A stretch of DNA of 64,000 nucleotides, taken from NCBI RefSeq assembly GCF_014385195.1, contig NZ_JACRTG010000025.1, forward strand, positions 53,113 through 117,112. The letters are read 5' to 3'. Source of the DNA: Paratissierella segnis (GTDB lineage: Bacteria; Bacillota; Clostridia; Tissierellales; Tissierellaceae). The position numbers and the translations under genes are program-made. Below are positions 44,117 to 53,632 of this stretch, in pieces. Every line of letters starts with the position of its first letter. Position 1 is the stretch's first letter. The notes beneath the pieces were generated by a model. It worked only from the letters and a program-made list of their open reading frames with translations. It ran no database searches and was not told where the DNA came from.

Positions 44117-45856
44117 TTAATTAAATCTATAATTATTGATAATTACCTGTAAACTTCTATTTCCTTTATATTCATTAATACTTGGATAGTATAGTATATC
44201 TACCAAAACATCATTTTCTATACCCCTATACATATTTTCAAGTTGATCTTCCCCATATTTATCAGTCATAGCTTCAATAAACTTTTCAACTTCACTAAAT
44301 ATAAGTCCATCAATTCTTCTCCCCTTAGGTGATAATAAATTAAGTTTTATTACATTTTTATTTGCACCCAATAAATATCCTTTTGTAATTCTTAATTTTT
44401 TGCATCCAAAGATGGGTTTAGAATTCCCCTTTCCAAAAGGCTCAAGACCATTTATATCATCAATTAGTTTGTAATTAATATATTCAATAGGCAATTCCAT
44501 GTCAATATAAATTTTAGGAATTAAATCATCTTCTGTCAAAGAAATGTTGTCATTTAATAGTCTTTTAAGCTCTTCAATATTTTCAACATTTAAAGATAAT
44601 CCCGCAGCCATTGGATGTCCTCCATATTTATCCAGTATATCTTTGCACTTAGTAAGTTCCTCATACATATTGAATTCCTCTATGGATCTTCCTGAGCCTT
44701 TGGGTTGTCCATCTTTTCCATTGGTCAAAATTATAGTAGGTTTATTATACCTTTCTTTGATCCTTCCTGCAATTATTCCCGCTATACTTTCATGTATTTT
44801 AGGCTCATATATTACAAGTACCTTATCATCCTTTAAAGTGCTGTTTTTTATTTGATATTCTGCTTTATCTATTCCATCCAACGTCATTTTTTTTCTTTCT
44901 TCATTTAGATCTCTTAAATCTATAGCAATTTCTTTTGCCAATTGACTGTCTTCAGTTAAAAATAATTGTAATGCTAAAAGAGCTGAATCCAGCCTTCCGG
45001 AAGCATTAATAGAAGGTCCGATTATGAATCCTACATGGTAGACATCTATTTTTTTATCTAAAATACCACATGCTTCAATCAGTGCTTTAAGCCCAACATT
45101 TTTTGTATTGTTTAGCTTTTCCAATCCATATTTTACTATAATACGATTTTCATCTATTAAATCAACAACATCACATATAGTTGCAATGGCCACATACTCT
45201 AAGAAATCATAAATTTCAGCAGCCAGTCCATTGATTTTATATAAATATGATATGAGCTTAAATACAACACCCGCCCCGCATAAATTTTTGAATGGATAGC
45301 TGCAGTCCAACTGTTTTGGATTTATAATTGCATTTGCGTCAGGCAGAACTTCCGGTACATCATGGTGGTCGGTTACGACAATTGTAAATCCAAGATCTTT
45401 TGCAAATTCTATTGCATCTTTTGCAGAAATGCCATTATCACAAGTGATGATAGTATCCACGCCGTCCTCTTTAGCAGTCTTTATGATATTAAGATTGATG
45501 CCATAACCGTCCAATACCCTATCAGGTATCACATAATCAACATCCGCCCCAAGTCTTTTTAAACCCTTATACAATAAACAGACAGACATAACTCCATCTA
45601 CATCATAATCTCCGACTATTCTAATTTTTTTATTGTTATTAATATCTTTTCCCAATATTTCTGCTGTCAAAACTAAATCCTTCATTAATTCTGCCGGATA
45701 TAATTTGTTGAGATTAGGTTCTAAAAACTTATTAATTGAATCTGAATCTACAATTCCCCTATTTGCCAACAATTTAGCAATAATTTCATTTATCCCCATA
45801 TTCTTAGAAATCTTATTTATATCAACTTTATTATTCCTTATAAACCACTTGTCCAA
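44117..45856 (-). CDS. recJ: Single-stranded-DNA-specific exonuclease RecJ
   Basis: 5'-3' ssDNA exonuclease for repair. DHH domain: IVGDYDVDGVMSVCLLYKGL, CDNGISAKDAI, VTDHHDVPEVLP, INPKQLDC; DHHA1 domain with GKDGQPKGSGRSIEEFNMYEELTKC...GGHPMAAGLSL. About 579 aa. A GTG codon at 45865 abuts GGA, leaving no SD spacing; a TTG at 45856 (DKWFIRNN follows) has GGAG 8 nt upstream and is preferred. A 26-bp palindrome plus poly-T lies immediately upstream. Confidence 0.95.
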   Translation of the reverse strand: MDKWFIRNNKVDINKISKNMGINEIIAKLLANRGIVDSDSINKFLEPNLNKLYPAELMKDLVLTAEILGKDINNNKKIRIVGDYDVDGVMSVCLLYKGLKRLGADVDYVIPDRVLDGYGINLNIIKTAKEDGVDTIITCDNGISAKDAIEFAKDLGFTIVVTDHHDVPEVLPDANAIINPKQLDCSYPFKNLCGAGVVFKLISYLYKINGLAAEIYDFLEYVAIATICDVVDLIDENRIIVKYGLEKLNNTKNVGLKALIEACGILDKKIDVYHVGFIIGPSINASGRLDSALLALQLFLTEDSQLAKEIAIDLRDLNEERKKMTLDGIDKAEYQIKNSTLKDDKVLVIYEPKIHESIAGIIAGRIKERYNKPTIILTNGKDGQPKGSGRSIEEFNMYEELTKCKDILDKYGGHPMAAGLSLNVENIEELKRLLNDNISLTEDDLIPKIYIDMELPIEYINYKLIDDINGLEPFGKGNSKPIFGCKKLRITKGYLLGANKNVIKLNLLSPKGRRIDGLIFSEVEKFIEAMTDKYGEDQLENMYRGIENDVLVDILYYPSINEYKGNRSLQVIINNYRFN

Positions 45857-45873
45857 TAAATTCACTCCAAAAA

Positions 45874-45899
45874 AAATTTAGATTATATAATCTAAATTT
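45874..45899. repeat. Perfect 26-bp AT-rich palindrome ahead of recJ
   Basis: Self-complementary over 45874-45899 (AAATTTAGATTAT and its complement), followed on the minus strand by eight T and then the SD of recJ. Could be a weak terminator after the TIGR04086 gene, an attenuator, or an operator. Confidence 0.6.
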
Positions 45900-45968
45900 T
45901 ATCATTTTAAGCTAATAAATACCAGTAAAAAACATTTTTTCTTTTATTTTTGTCATAAAATGTTTATT

Positions 45969-46349
45969 TTAACGGATATTTATTCCAATTATTCCTCCAA
46001 TAATCCCGGAAAAAGTTGACAATATCAATTTTGTTAACATTAGTGCATTTGTGTCCAAATTTCTAAAAAATACAACATTTAAAAAGATGATAACTAAATA
46101 ATATAATAACCCCAATATACCTCCATTTAGCCATCCATTTTCTTTTACTTTAAATGATATATAAATGCTGCCAATTGCAATACTTAGTATCATCGCAATA
46201 TTGTTAAATAACGAAACTTTAGATTCTCTTAAGCTTGTAAATCTTAATAAAAAGGAGATTATAATTATAAATATAATGGAAAAAATAAGCGCAATTAATA
46301 ATCCCTTGGCCAAATATTTGATGCTGATTCCGTTTCCTTTGCTCTTCAT
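45969..46349 (-). CDS. TIGR04086 family membrane protein
   Basis: 126 aa with four transmembrane helices and the glycine-rich second half (WLNGGILGLLYYLVIIFLNVVFF ... STFSGIIGGIIGINIR) typical of the family, which is found beside yajC in clostridia. Function unknown. Confidence 0.8.
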   Translation of the reverse strand: MKSKGNGISIKYLAKGLLIALIFSIIFIIIISFLLRFTSLRESKVSLFNNIAMILSIAIGSIYISFKVKENGWLNGGILGLLYYLVIIFLNVVFFRNLDTNALMLTKLILSTFSGIIGGIIGINIR

Positions 46350-46443
46350 ATCAATACCCCCTTCTATAGTAAATCTATTTACTTAAGGTTATAAATATTA
46401 CTCAAAAAGATATTGAAATATATGATTTTTGATGAATAAAAAA

Positions 46444-46463
46444 ACTTCCTTTAAATAGGAAGT
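46444..46463 (-). terminator. Terminator after yajC
   Basis: ACTTCCT / AGGAAGT stem with a short loop; the minus-strand sequence continues into a T run. Four bases after the yajC stop. Confidence 0.8.
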
Positions 46464-46467
46464 CCTT

Positions 46468-46821
46468 TTAACTTTCTTTGTTATTATCTTCAGAATCTTT
46501 TCCGGAATCTTGTTCGGTACCTTTCTCAGAATCTTTTTTAGATTTTGATTCATTCTTTTTAACAATTGAGCCTATAGCCCATCTGGTAACATCCAATCTG
46601 GTTTTTGTTGATCCTACCTCTAACGTAAGTACATCTTCTTTAGCCCTTATAATCTTTCCATAGATACCGCCAATGGTAATAACTTCATCTCCCTCATGAA
46701 GGTTATTTCTCATTTCCTTAATTTCATTATCTTTCTTTTTCTGTGGTCTTATTAGAAAAAAATAAAAAATCAGTAAAAAACCTATTGGCACTATTAAAGC
46801 TTGCATTGATTGTGAATCCAT
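46468..46821 (-). CDS. yajC: Preprotein translocase accessory subunit YajC
   Basis: One N-terminal transmembrane helix (FLLIFYFFLIRPQKKKDNEIKEMRNNL) then the conserved GDEVITIGGIYGKIIRAKEDVLTLEVGS and a charged Lys/Glu/Ser-rich tail. 117 aa. Partner of SecDF. Downstream of tgt, as in many bacteria. Confidence 0.95.
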   Translation of the reverse strand: MDSQSMQALIVPIGFLLIFYFFLIRPQKKKDNEIKEMRNNLHEGDEVITIGGIYGKIIRAKEDVLTLEVGSTKTRLDVTRWAIGSIVKKNESKSKKDSEKGTEQDSGKDSEDNNKES

Positions 46822-46914
46822 CTATATACCTCCCTCTATAATTGTGGAACAACACCAAAGGTCATTCCTACTTATATTATTATACCTTAATTTTACCAAA
46901 AATCATTAATAATA

Positions 46915-48030
46915 TTAAATATAACCATATTTTTTATAAAATTCTTCTTTATATTCCAGTAATCTATCCTCTTTTATTGCCTCTCTTATATTTTCCATAA
47001 GTTTAATTAAAAAATATAAATTGTGTATTGTTGTGAGCCTTGCACCCAATATTTCACCTACATTAAATAAATGGCGAATATATGCCCGTGAATAATTTGT
47101 GCATGCATAGCAGTCACATTCAGGATCCAACTTAGAAAAATCTTTTGCATATTTAGCATTTCTTATTACCAGTTTCCCACGACTGGTAAGCACAGTGCCA
47201 TTTCTAGCCAACCTAGTAGGTAATACGCAATCTGCCATATCTATTCCCCGAATTACAGCTTCAAACAGATAATCCGGTGTACCTACCCCCATCAGATATC
47301 TAGGCTTGTTTTTAGGCAACAAAGGAGTAGTAAACTCTAATAAATCACACATCAAATCCTTTGGTTCTCCCACACTAAGTCCTCCGACTGCATACCCGGG
47401 GAAATCCATCTCAACTAAATCTCTTGCACTTTGTTCTCTTAAATCTTTGAACATTCCCCCTTGTACTATCCCAAACAAGCCTTGCTTATCAGTATTCTTA
47501 TGATATTCCTTGCATCTTTTTGCCCAGCGAGTTGTCATTTCCATTGATTGTTTAGAATACTCATAGGAAGATGGATATGGTGTACATTCATCAAAGCACA
47601 TCATAATATCTGAACCCAATGCATTTTGAATCTCCATAGATTTTTCCGGTCCGATAAAATGCTTTGAACCATCTATATGTGATCTAAACTCCACCCCTTC
47701 TTCGCTAATTTTTCTTAAATCAGAAAGGCTAAAAACTTGAAATCCTCCGCTATCTGTCAATATAGGATAATCCCAATTCATGAATTTGTGGAGACCACCC
47801 GCCTCACTTATCAGCTCATGCCCTGGTTTCAAATATAGATGGTAAGTATTAGCAAGTATAATCTGAGCACCTAATATTTTTACTTCTTCAGGTGTCATAG
47901 CCTTGACTGTCCCTCTAGTGCCAACAGGCATAAATATTGGAGTTTCTATTTCTCCATGAGGTGTGGTGATCTTACCAAGTCTTGCCATAGAATCCTTAGA
48001 TTCTTTTAATAATTCAAATTTAATCGCCAT
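46915..48030 (-). CDS. tgt: tRNA-guanine(34) transglycosylase
   Basis: Exchanges G34 of GUN-anticodon tRNAs for preQ1. TIM barrel with TDSGGFQVFSL, the nucleophile in the GGLSVGEP region, and the zinc site CDCYACTNYSRAYIRHL (Cys-x-Cys-x2-Cys plus His). ATG 48030 (MAIKFELL) has GGAGG 5 nt upstream and gives 371 aa. The tRNA-Asp, Asn and Tyr genes at the right end are expected substrates. Confidence 0.97.
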   Translation of the reverse strand: MAIKFELLKESKDSMARLGKITTPHGEIETPIFMPVGTRGTVKAMTPEEVKILGAQIILANTYHLYLKPGHELISEAGGLHKFMNWDYPILTDSGGFQVFSLSDLRKISEEGVEFRSHIDGSKHFIGPEKSMEIQNALGSDIMMCFDECTPYPSSYEYSKQSMEMTTRWAKRCKEYHKNTDKQGLFGIVQGGMFKDLREQSARDLVEMDFPGYAVGGLSVGEPKDLMCDLLEFTTPLLPKNKPRYLMGVGTPDYLFEAVIRGIDMADCVLPTRLARNGTVLTSRGKLVIRNAKYAKDFSKLDPECDCYACTNYSRAYIRHLFNVGEILGARLTTIHNLYFLIKLMENIREAIKEDRLLEYKEEFYKKYGYI

Positions 48031-48041
48031 ATAATCCTCCA

Positions 48042-49067
48042 TTATTTTAAAAACATTGCATCTCCGAAGCTAAAGAATCTATATCTATTATCAATAGCTA
48101 CTTGATATGCATTCAAGATTATTTCTCTGGTTGAAAATGCGCTCACTAACATCAAAAGAGTTGACTCCGGTAGATGAAAATTTGTTATAAGACAGTCAAT
48201 TACCTTGAATTTATAACCGGGATAAATAAAAATATCAGTCCAACCTGATTTTCCACATACCCTTCCATCATCATTACCTATAGCTTCAAGCGTTCTTGTT
48301 GAAGTCGTACCTACAGAAATTATTCTACCGCCATTTTCCTTTGTATTATTTATAATATTTGCTGCCTGGTCACTCAACTCAAAATATTCCGAATGCATAT
48401 GGTGGTCATTTATATCATCTTCTTTTACGGGTCTAAATGTACCTAGCCCTACATGAAGAGTCAGATAGACTATATTTATTCCCTTCTTCTCTATATCTTT
48501 CAATAAATCAATTGAGAAATGAAGACCAGCAGTAGGAGCTGCTGCTGACCCTAGATTTTTAGAATATACTGTTTGATATCTTTCCTTATCCTCAAGTTTT
48601 TCCGTTATATACGGTGGCAAAGGCATCTCTCCTAATTGGTCTAATACTTCTTCAAAGATGCCTTCATACTTAAAATCAATGATTCTTACCCCATCCTCAT
48701 ATATAGACAATACTTCTCCTTTTAAAATTCCGTTTCCGAATTCAATAGTTGTTCCTATTTTCATTTTTTTACCCGGCTTCACAAGGGTTTCCCATGCATC
48801 CTTCTCTACTCTTTTCAGTAGAAGTACTTCTATTGATTCTTCTTTTCCTATTCTATTTCCAAATAGTCTTGCTGGCAAAACTCTGGTATCATTTAATACT
48901 AGAGCATCTCCGGGATTTAAATATTCGATTATATTTTTAAATCTTCTATGCTCAATCTCTCCGGTAGTTTTGTCCAATACTAACAGTTTAGACTCTACTC
49001 TATCTTTTATCGGATGTTGTGCAATCAATTCTTGTGGTAAATTATAATAAAAGTCCTTAGTTTTCAT
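48042..49067 (-). CDS. queA: S-adenosylmethionine:tRNA ribosyltransferase-isomerase
   Basis: Adds the epoxycyclopentane ring to 7-aminomethyl-7-deazaguanine in tRNA (queuosine pathway). Begins YYNLPQELIAQHPIKDRVESKLLVLD; AAPTAGLHFSIDLL, HVGLGTFRPV, GTTSTRTLEA and TNFHLPESTLLMLVSAF are diagnostic. 341 aa. Directly before tgt. Confidence 0.97.
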   Translation of the reverse strand: MKTKDFYYNLPQELIAQHPIKDRVESKLLVLDKTTGEIEHRRFKNIIEYLNPGDALVLNDTRVLPARLFGNRIGKEESIEVLLLKRVEKDAWETLVKPGKKMKIGTTIEFGNGILKGEVLSIYEDGVRIIDFKYEGIFEEVLDQLGEMPLPPYITEKLEDKERYQTVYSKNLGSAAAPTAGLHFSIDLLKDIEKKGINIVYLTLHVGLGTFRPVKEDDINDHHMHSEYFELSDQAANIINNTKENGGRIISVGTTSTRTLEAIGNDDGRVCGKSGWTDIFIYPGYKFKVIDCLITNFHLPESTLLMLVSAFSTREIILNAYQVAIDNRYRFFSFGDAMFLK

Positions 49068-49081
49068 CTGTCTTTCCTTTT

Positions 49082-50434
49082 CTAATTTTCGTTAATAAGT
49101 TCAACATCTTTGTAATAATGTTTGATAATGTCTTCATAATTATAACCTTGTTTTGCCATTTCTATAGCACCATATTGACTCATACCTACGCCATGACCAT
49201 ATCCTTTGCCGTTAAATACAAAAGTGGTGGGTTTTGAGCTTGATTTTCCATCAAGAGAGCTTGTCCTGTCTTTTCCTATAGCTCTGCTTACTATATCTCT
49301 TGACACCGTAGACTTATTTGCATCATTGAGTATATATGCATCATCTAAATTCATTTCCCTAGGAACAGTGCTATCCCCGCTTAATGCATACACCTTTGTA
49401 TTGGAACTTGCTCCGGTTGTACTTACATTAAACCAAGTACTTTTTAAAAAAGACGCACCTACTAAATTTCTAAAGTTTGAACTGGATAATATATGCTCTC
49501 CCTTTGTTCCTTTAATCTTTAATTTTTGCACCCTATTAGCTTCTGTTATATCAAGCAATTGGATTTCAATTATGTCCCCTATATCCACACCTGATGACAA
49601 TAGTTTGTCTTTTAATTCTCTTGCTGTTATTTCCACAGTCCAATTGCTATTGGGAGTATTGGCTGAAAACTCATCTTCTACGGCTACTAAATATGGAACG
49701 CTGTTTCCCCAAACGTTGGAGCTGTCTTCAGTATAGCCGCCGGATGTGGAATGAAATGTAGCGTCGATTATCTTACCATCATAGTAAGCATAAGTTCCTT
49801 TAGTTTCATCTACAGCTTGATTTGTAGCTGGATTTTCGTTATCATATGCGCCATAGACCTGACAATGTACCTTGTCACACAGATTATACCCTTCGTTAAT
49901 ATGTTTATTTATATTTGCCATAGTATAGCTCCTTGAGGCTATGGCCTGTGCCTTTAATGCCTCTATTGGAGAACTTGCAGGTATCTCCCTCGGAAGCACT
50001 CCGTATAAATAATTATCGAGTTCAATATGATTTAAAAGTAGGATTTCATTATTTCTAACTAGAAATGTGATATAATCCCTATATTTATTTTGGTCAACTT
50101 GAACAATCGAGTCTCTGGTATTTCCCGAACCCAGAATAACACTTCCATCTCCAGAAATTTCAGTGATGTAATTGTAACTTTGGTCATATATCTCAATAAT
50201 ACCATTTTGATTTCCCTTTGCGATTAAATGATTATTTTCAATATAGGTTATTTCTCTTTTACTATTTTTATCATACAGATAGAACCCATTATCAGCTGAT
50301 AATGAAATGTTCTCTGAAATGTTTATATTATTTCCGATTTTTACATTCAGATATGTTCCATTTTGAGTTGCTCCAAATGAGATATACGGAATTAGTAAAA
50401 TAAATGATATTATAAGCAGAATGAATTTTTTCAT
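49082..50434 (-). CDS. spoIID: SpoIID/LytB-domain protein
   Basis: Signal peptide or anchor at residues 1-20, then the SpoIID domain (NYLYGVLPREIPASSPIEALKAQAIASRSYTMANI; TKGTYAYYDGKIIDATFHSTSGGYTEDSSNVWGNSVPYLVAV), ending GKGYGHGVGMSQYGAIEMAKQGYNYEDIIKHYYKDVEL. The family has lytic transglycosylases that strip peptides-free glycan during engulfment. 450 aa. Because it lies between ruvB and queA, it may be a SpoIID paralogue rather than the engulfment gene itself. Confidence 0.85.
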   Translation of the reverse strand: MKKFILLIISFILLIPYISFGATQNGTYLNVKIGNNINISENISLSADNGFYLYDKNSKREITYIENNHLIAKGNQNGIIEIYDQSYNYITEISGDGSVILGSGNTRDSIVQVDQNKYRDYITFLVRNNEILLLNHIELDNYLYGVLPREIPASSPIEALKAQAIASRSYTMANINKHINEGYNLCDKVHCQVYGAYDNENPATNQAVDETKGTYAYYDGKIIDATFHSTSGGYTEDSSNVWGNSVPYLVAVEDEFSANTPNSNWTVEITARELKDKLLSSGVDIGDIIEIQLLDITEANRVQKLKIKGTKGEHILSSSNFRNLVGASFLKSTWFNVSTTGASSNTKVYALSGDSTVPREMNLDDAYILNDANKSTVSRDIVSRAIGKDRTSSLDGKSSSKPTTFVFNGKGYGHGVGMSQYGAIEMAKQGYNYEDIIKHYYKDVELINEN

Positions 50435-50446
50435 ATAAATTGTCCC

Positions 50447-50659
50447 CTACCTTCTAAATATTTTTAATAACAATGATAAGATTACGGAAATTATAATTGA
50501 AGTAGTTATGGGAAAGAAAAACCTAAAATTCCCTTTTTCATAATATATGTCCCCTGGTAATTTACCTATCCCCAATTTATTTCCCAACATCATTAACAGA
50601 CCAACAATCACTAAAATAACGCCAATGCCCAATATTGTTTTACCAAATTGATCCATCAT
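50447..50659 (-). CDS. DUF2905 small membrane protein
   Basis: 70 aa, two transmembrane helices flanking LGIGKLPGDIYYEKGNFRFFFPITTSIIIS, the DUF2905 signature. Function unknown. Eight bp after ruvB. Confidence 0.88.
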   Translation of the reverse strand: MMDQFGKTILGIGVILVIVGLLMMLGNKLGIGKLPGDIYYEKGNFRFFFPITTSIIISVILSLLLKIFRR

Positions 50660-50666
50660 AATCCTC

Positions 50667-51677
50667 CTACTCTACATTAAACGGTATATCAAAGTACTCA
50701 TAAGCCTTTTTTGTCGTTACTCTCCCTCTGGGGGTTCTATTTATAAATCCTAATTGTATAAGATATGGCTCATAAACATCTTCTATAGTTCCCCTTTCTT
50801 CTCCTGTAGCCGCTGATAAGGTATCAAGTCCTACCGGACCGCCTTCAAAATTTTCGATAATTGTCAGAATTATTTTCCTGTCAACAAAATCTAAACCCAG
50901 TTCATCGATTTCCAGCATTTCCAGACCTTTCATAGCGACATCATGTGTGATAATCCCTTCTTCTTTGACTTGAGCATAATCCCTAACTCGTTTCAAAAGT
51001 CTATTTGCGATTCTCGGGGTACCTCTTGAACGACTGGCAATCTCCATGGCTCCTTCATCATCTATTTTTATATTTAAGATATTGGCAGATCTCTTTACAA
51101 TCAAAGTGAGACTTTCTACATCATATAGGTCAAGATTGAGCAGGACTCCAAATCTATCACGCAATGGCGATGTAAGTAGACCAGCCCTAGTTGTTGCACC
51201 TATTAAAGTAAATTTAGATAAATCAAGTCTTACTGACCTTGCTGAGGGACCTTTACCTATTATTAAATCCAATGCAAAGTCCTCCATTGCAGGATATAAT
51301 ATTTCCTCAACCGTTCTATTTATTCTATGTATTTCATCAATAAATAGGGCATCTCCTTCACCAAGATTGGTAAGTATACTAGCCAAGTCTCCGGGTCTTT
51401 CTATTGCCGGTCCTGATGTTATCCTTATATTTACTCCCATTTCATTAGCAATTATATTTGCTAATGTAGTTTTCCCAAGACCGGGAGGACCATATAATAG
51501 ACAATGATCCAAGGGTTCATTTCTTTTTTTAGCGGCATTAATAAATATATTCAATTTTTCTTTTGTCTTATCCTGTCCTATATATTCCCCCATCCATTTA
51601 GGTCTTAGACTGGCATCATTTTCTAAATCCTCATTGCGCAAATTTCCGGCAACAATTCTGTTATTTAAATCATCCAT
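50667..51677 (-). CDS. ruvB: Holliday junction branch-migration helicase RuvB
   Basis: AAA+ motor of RuvAB. Walker A GPPGLGKTTLAN, Walker B in DALFIDEIHRINR, sensor in IGATTRAGLLTSPLRDRFG, C-terminal winged helix (RTPRGRVTTKKAYEYF). 336 aa. In a ruvC-ruvA-ruvB operon. Confidence 0.98.
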   Translation of the reverse strand: MDDLNNRIVAGNLRNEDLENDASLRPKWMGEYIGQDKTKEKLNIFINAAKKRNEPLDHCLLYGPPGLGKTTLANIIANEMGVNIRITSGPAIERPGDLASILTNLGEGDALFIDEIHRINRTVEEILYPAMEDFALDLIIGKGPSARSVRLDLSKFTLIGATTRAGLLTSPLRDRFGVLLNLDLYDVESLTLIVKRSANILNIKIDDEGAMEIASRSRGTPRIANRLLKRVRDYAQVKEEGIITHDVAMKGLEMLEIDELGLDFVDRKIILTIIENFEGGPVGLDTLSAATGEERGTIEDVYEPYLIQLGFINRTPRGRVTTKKAYEYFDIPFNVE

Positions 51678-51692
51678 AAATAAAAATCACCT

Positions 51693-52277
51693 CTAATGTT
51701 TAGAAAGTACTCTTAACCCTTCCCTGATCATATCCTCCACACTTATGCTCTTATCTAATGATCTAACGGCTTTATCAACTTCATATCTAGTATAGCCCAA
51801 ATTCATCAAAGCTTGTACAGTTTCCTGATAATTGTTGTTAGGGTTATCCTCCACTTCTTCTTCAATCAAAATTTCCTTATTTATTCTATCCTTTAGTTCC
51901 AATATTATCCTTTCGGCTGTTTTTCTTCCTACCCCCGGTGCTTTACATAATTTATCAATATTATTATTCATTATAGCCAGTTGGATTTGATTTGTACTTA
52001 AGGAAGATAGGATTCCCAACGCTACCTTTGGACCTACCTTTGTTACCATTATTAGCAATTTAAACATTTCCATCTCTTCTTCAGTCGAAAATCCATATAA
52101 ATAGAGTCCATCTTCCCGCACGATAAGCTGAGTATAAATCAATTGTTCCTTTTTCCCCAATTCCAAATTCATCATCGTATTGACAGATGTATTTATTTTA
52201 TAACCTATACCATTGTTTTGTAAAAGTATGTAATCATCCTTTATGCTTACTACATCTCCCATAATAAAATCTATCAT
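51693..52277 (-). CDS. ruvA: Holliday junction branch-migration protein RuvA
   Basis: OB domain (MIDFIMGDVVSIKDDYILLQNNGIGYKI), two helix-hairpin-helix motifs (TKVGPKVALGILSSL, CKAPGVGRKTAERIILELKD), and a C-terminal RuvB-binding domain (QETVQALMNLGYTRYEVDKAV). 194 aa. Confidence 0.97.
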   Translation of the reverse strand: MIDFIMGDVVSIKDDYILLQNNGIGYKINTSVNTMMNLELGKKEQLIYTQLIVREDGLYLYGFSTEEEMEMFKLLIMVTKVGPKVALGILSSLSTNQIQLAIMNNNIDKLCKAPGVGRKTAERIILELKDRINKEILIEEEVEDNPNNNYQETVQALMNLGYTRYEVDKAVRSLDKSISVEDMIREGLRVLSKH

Positions 52278-52297
52278 TTTATCAACCCTTTGTGAAG

Positions 52298-52792
52298 TTA
52301 TTTCATCCTAAAGCTTTCCTTAAAATTTAAAGAACTTCCATGACATATAGCTACAGCTAAAGCATCCGCTGCATCATCAGGCTTTGGAATTTCCTTAAGG
52401 TTTAAAAGTATCTTAACCATCTCCTGCACTTGACGTTTCTCTGCTCTGCCATATCCAACAACCGATTGCTTTATTTGAAGAGGTGTATATTCATATATAG
52501 GTAAATTCTTATTTACGCAAGCTAAAATCTCCACCCCTCTGGCATGTCCGACTTTTATGGCTGTTTTTACATTTTTATTGAAAAACAACTCTTCTAAAGC
52601 TACTTCTTCCGGATTATATCTATCTATTATATCAATAACACCATTATATACAATTTTTAGCCGTTCAGGGAAAAAAATATCAGCATCAGTTGTGATACAG
52701 CCGTAATCTATAACTTTAGAATGATTACCATTACATTCAATTATGCCATATCCTACAATTGCTATTCCCGGGTCAATGCCTAGTATAATCAT
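52298..52792 (-). CDS. ruvC: Crossover junction endodeoxyribonuclease RuvC
   Basis: Resolvase of four-way junctions. Catalytic acids are visible in LGIDPGIAIVGYG, ALEELFFNKN and KPDDAADALAVAICH. ATG 52792 is chosen (AAGGAG upstream), giving 164 aa. Confidence 0.96.
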   Translation of the reverse strand: MIILGIDPGIAIVGYGIIECNGNHSKVIDYGCITTDADIFFPERLKIVYNGVIDIIDRYNPEEVALEELFFNKNVKTAIKVGHARGVEILACVNKNLPIYEYTPLQIKQSVVGYGRAEKRQVQEMVKILLNLKEIPKPDDAADALAVAICHGSSLNFKESFRMK

Positions 52793-52937
52793 CAAGATCT
52801 CCTTCCACATTTAATTCACATTATGAATTACTAGATTGGTTTAAATTGTGATTAGCAAATTTTTTTCTTTATATATTGTATCACAAATAGTTAATTGCTT
52901 CCATATAAAAGGCTTATACTACCTATTCTTAAAAATA

Positions 52938-52958
52938 AGGTGAGAATATATCTCACCT
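52938..52958 (-). terminator. Terminator after the bofC-like gene
   Basis: AGGTGAGA / TCTCACCT with a 5-nt loop, then TTATTTTT on the minus strand; it starts 6 nt after the stop. Confidence 0.85.
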
Positions 52959-52963
52959 CTTAC

Positions 52964-53563
52964 TTAACTAATATAGTTTTCTATTATATCCGATAGGTCT
53001 TCTTCATTATCAACTCTTATGCCTTCCCGCAATTTATCTTGATCTATTGGATGTAAAAGATTGATTGGATACTCCGAAAATACTTTATCCAATACTCTTT
53101 CTCCTTTTTCGTCAATTTTAAATATAGCTATCTTACCATCTTCCTCTCCTATGACAAAATGATTTGTACATAATTGATCTTTTTCACTCCATAATATAAT
53201 CCTTTCGGTTGAAAAAGATACCAGCCTTACTTGAGGCGAATTGTTTTCCAGATAACCAACCAATTCATCCCTAGTCATATTTACAAATTCATCCGGCACC
53301 CTTTTTTCCACTGTTGGAATATCATCGCAAACCTTGTAATGTACCCTTTCCTCTAGTATAGTGCTTGGTGTTATTATATTTTCTTCTTGAACAATCTGTA
53401 TATCCTCTTTATTATCAATTTTATCAATAGGTTCTCTTGCGGAAATATTATTTTCTTCCTTCTTAATATTGTTGTCCATAATTAAATACCCAAAACTAAA
53501 ACTTAGTGTAAATAAAATAAAAGAAAATATTAAAATATATTTAAATCTTTTATCCTTAAACAT
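52964..53563 (-). CDS. BofC-like sporulation protein
   Basis: 199 aa: a short cytoplasmic start, one membrane segment or signal (residues about 8-28), a Glu/Lys-rich linker, then a folded domain (VPDEFVNMTRDELVGYLENNSPQVRLVSFSTERIILWSEKDQLCTNHFVIGEEDGKIAIFKID) like the C-terminal domain of BofC, the forespore factor that restrains the SpoIVB protease. The position next to ruvC/ruvA matches bofC of Bacillus. The SD lies within a hairpin. Confidence 0.75.
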   Translation of the reverse strand: MFKDKRFKYILIFSFILFTLSFSFGYLIMDNNIKKEENNISAREPIDKIDNKEDIQIVQEENIITPSTILEERVHYKVCDDIPTVEKRVPDEFVNMTRDELVGYLENNSPQVRLVSFSTERIILWSEKDQLCTNHFVIGEEDGKIAIFKIDEKGERVLDKVFSEYPINLLHPIDQDKLREGIRVDNEEDLSDIIENYIS

Positions 53564-53566
53564 AAA

Positions 53567-53594
53567 ATCCCTCCAGATTTCTATCTAGAGGGAT
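53567..53594 (-). promoter_or_regulatory. Stem-loop containing the SD of the bofC-like gene
   Basis: On the minus strand ATCCCTC and GAGGGAT form a perfect 7-bp stem (14-nt loop); the 3' arm is the SD, and TTTATG follows. It may mask the ribosome site or act as the terminator of the upstream gene. Confidence 0.55.
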
Positions 53595-53632
53595 ATTATT
53601 TCCATATTTTAATAATTTATACAATCTATATA

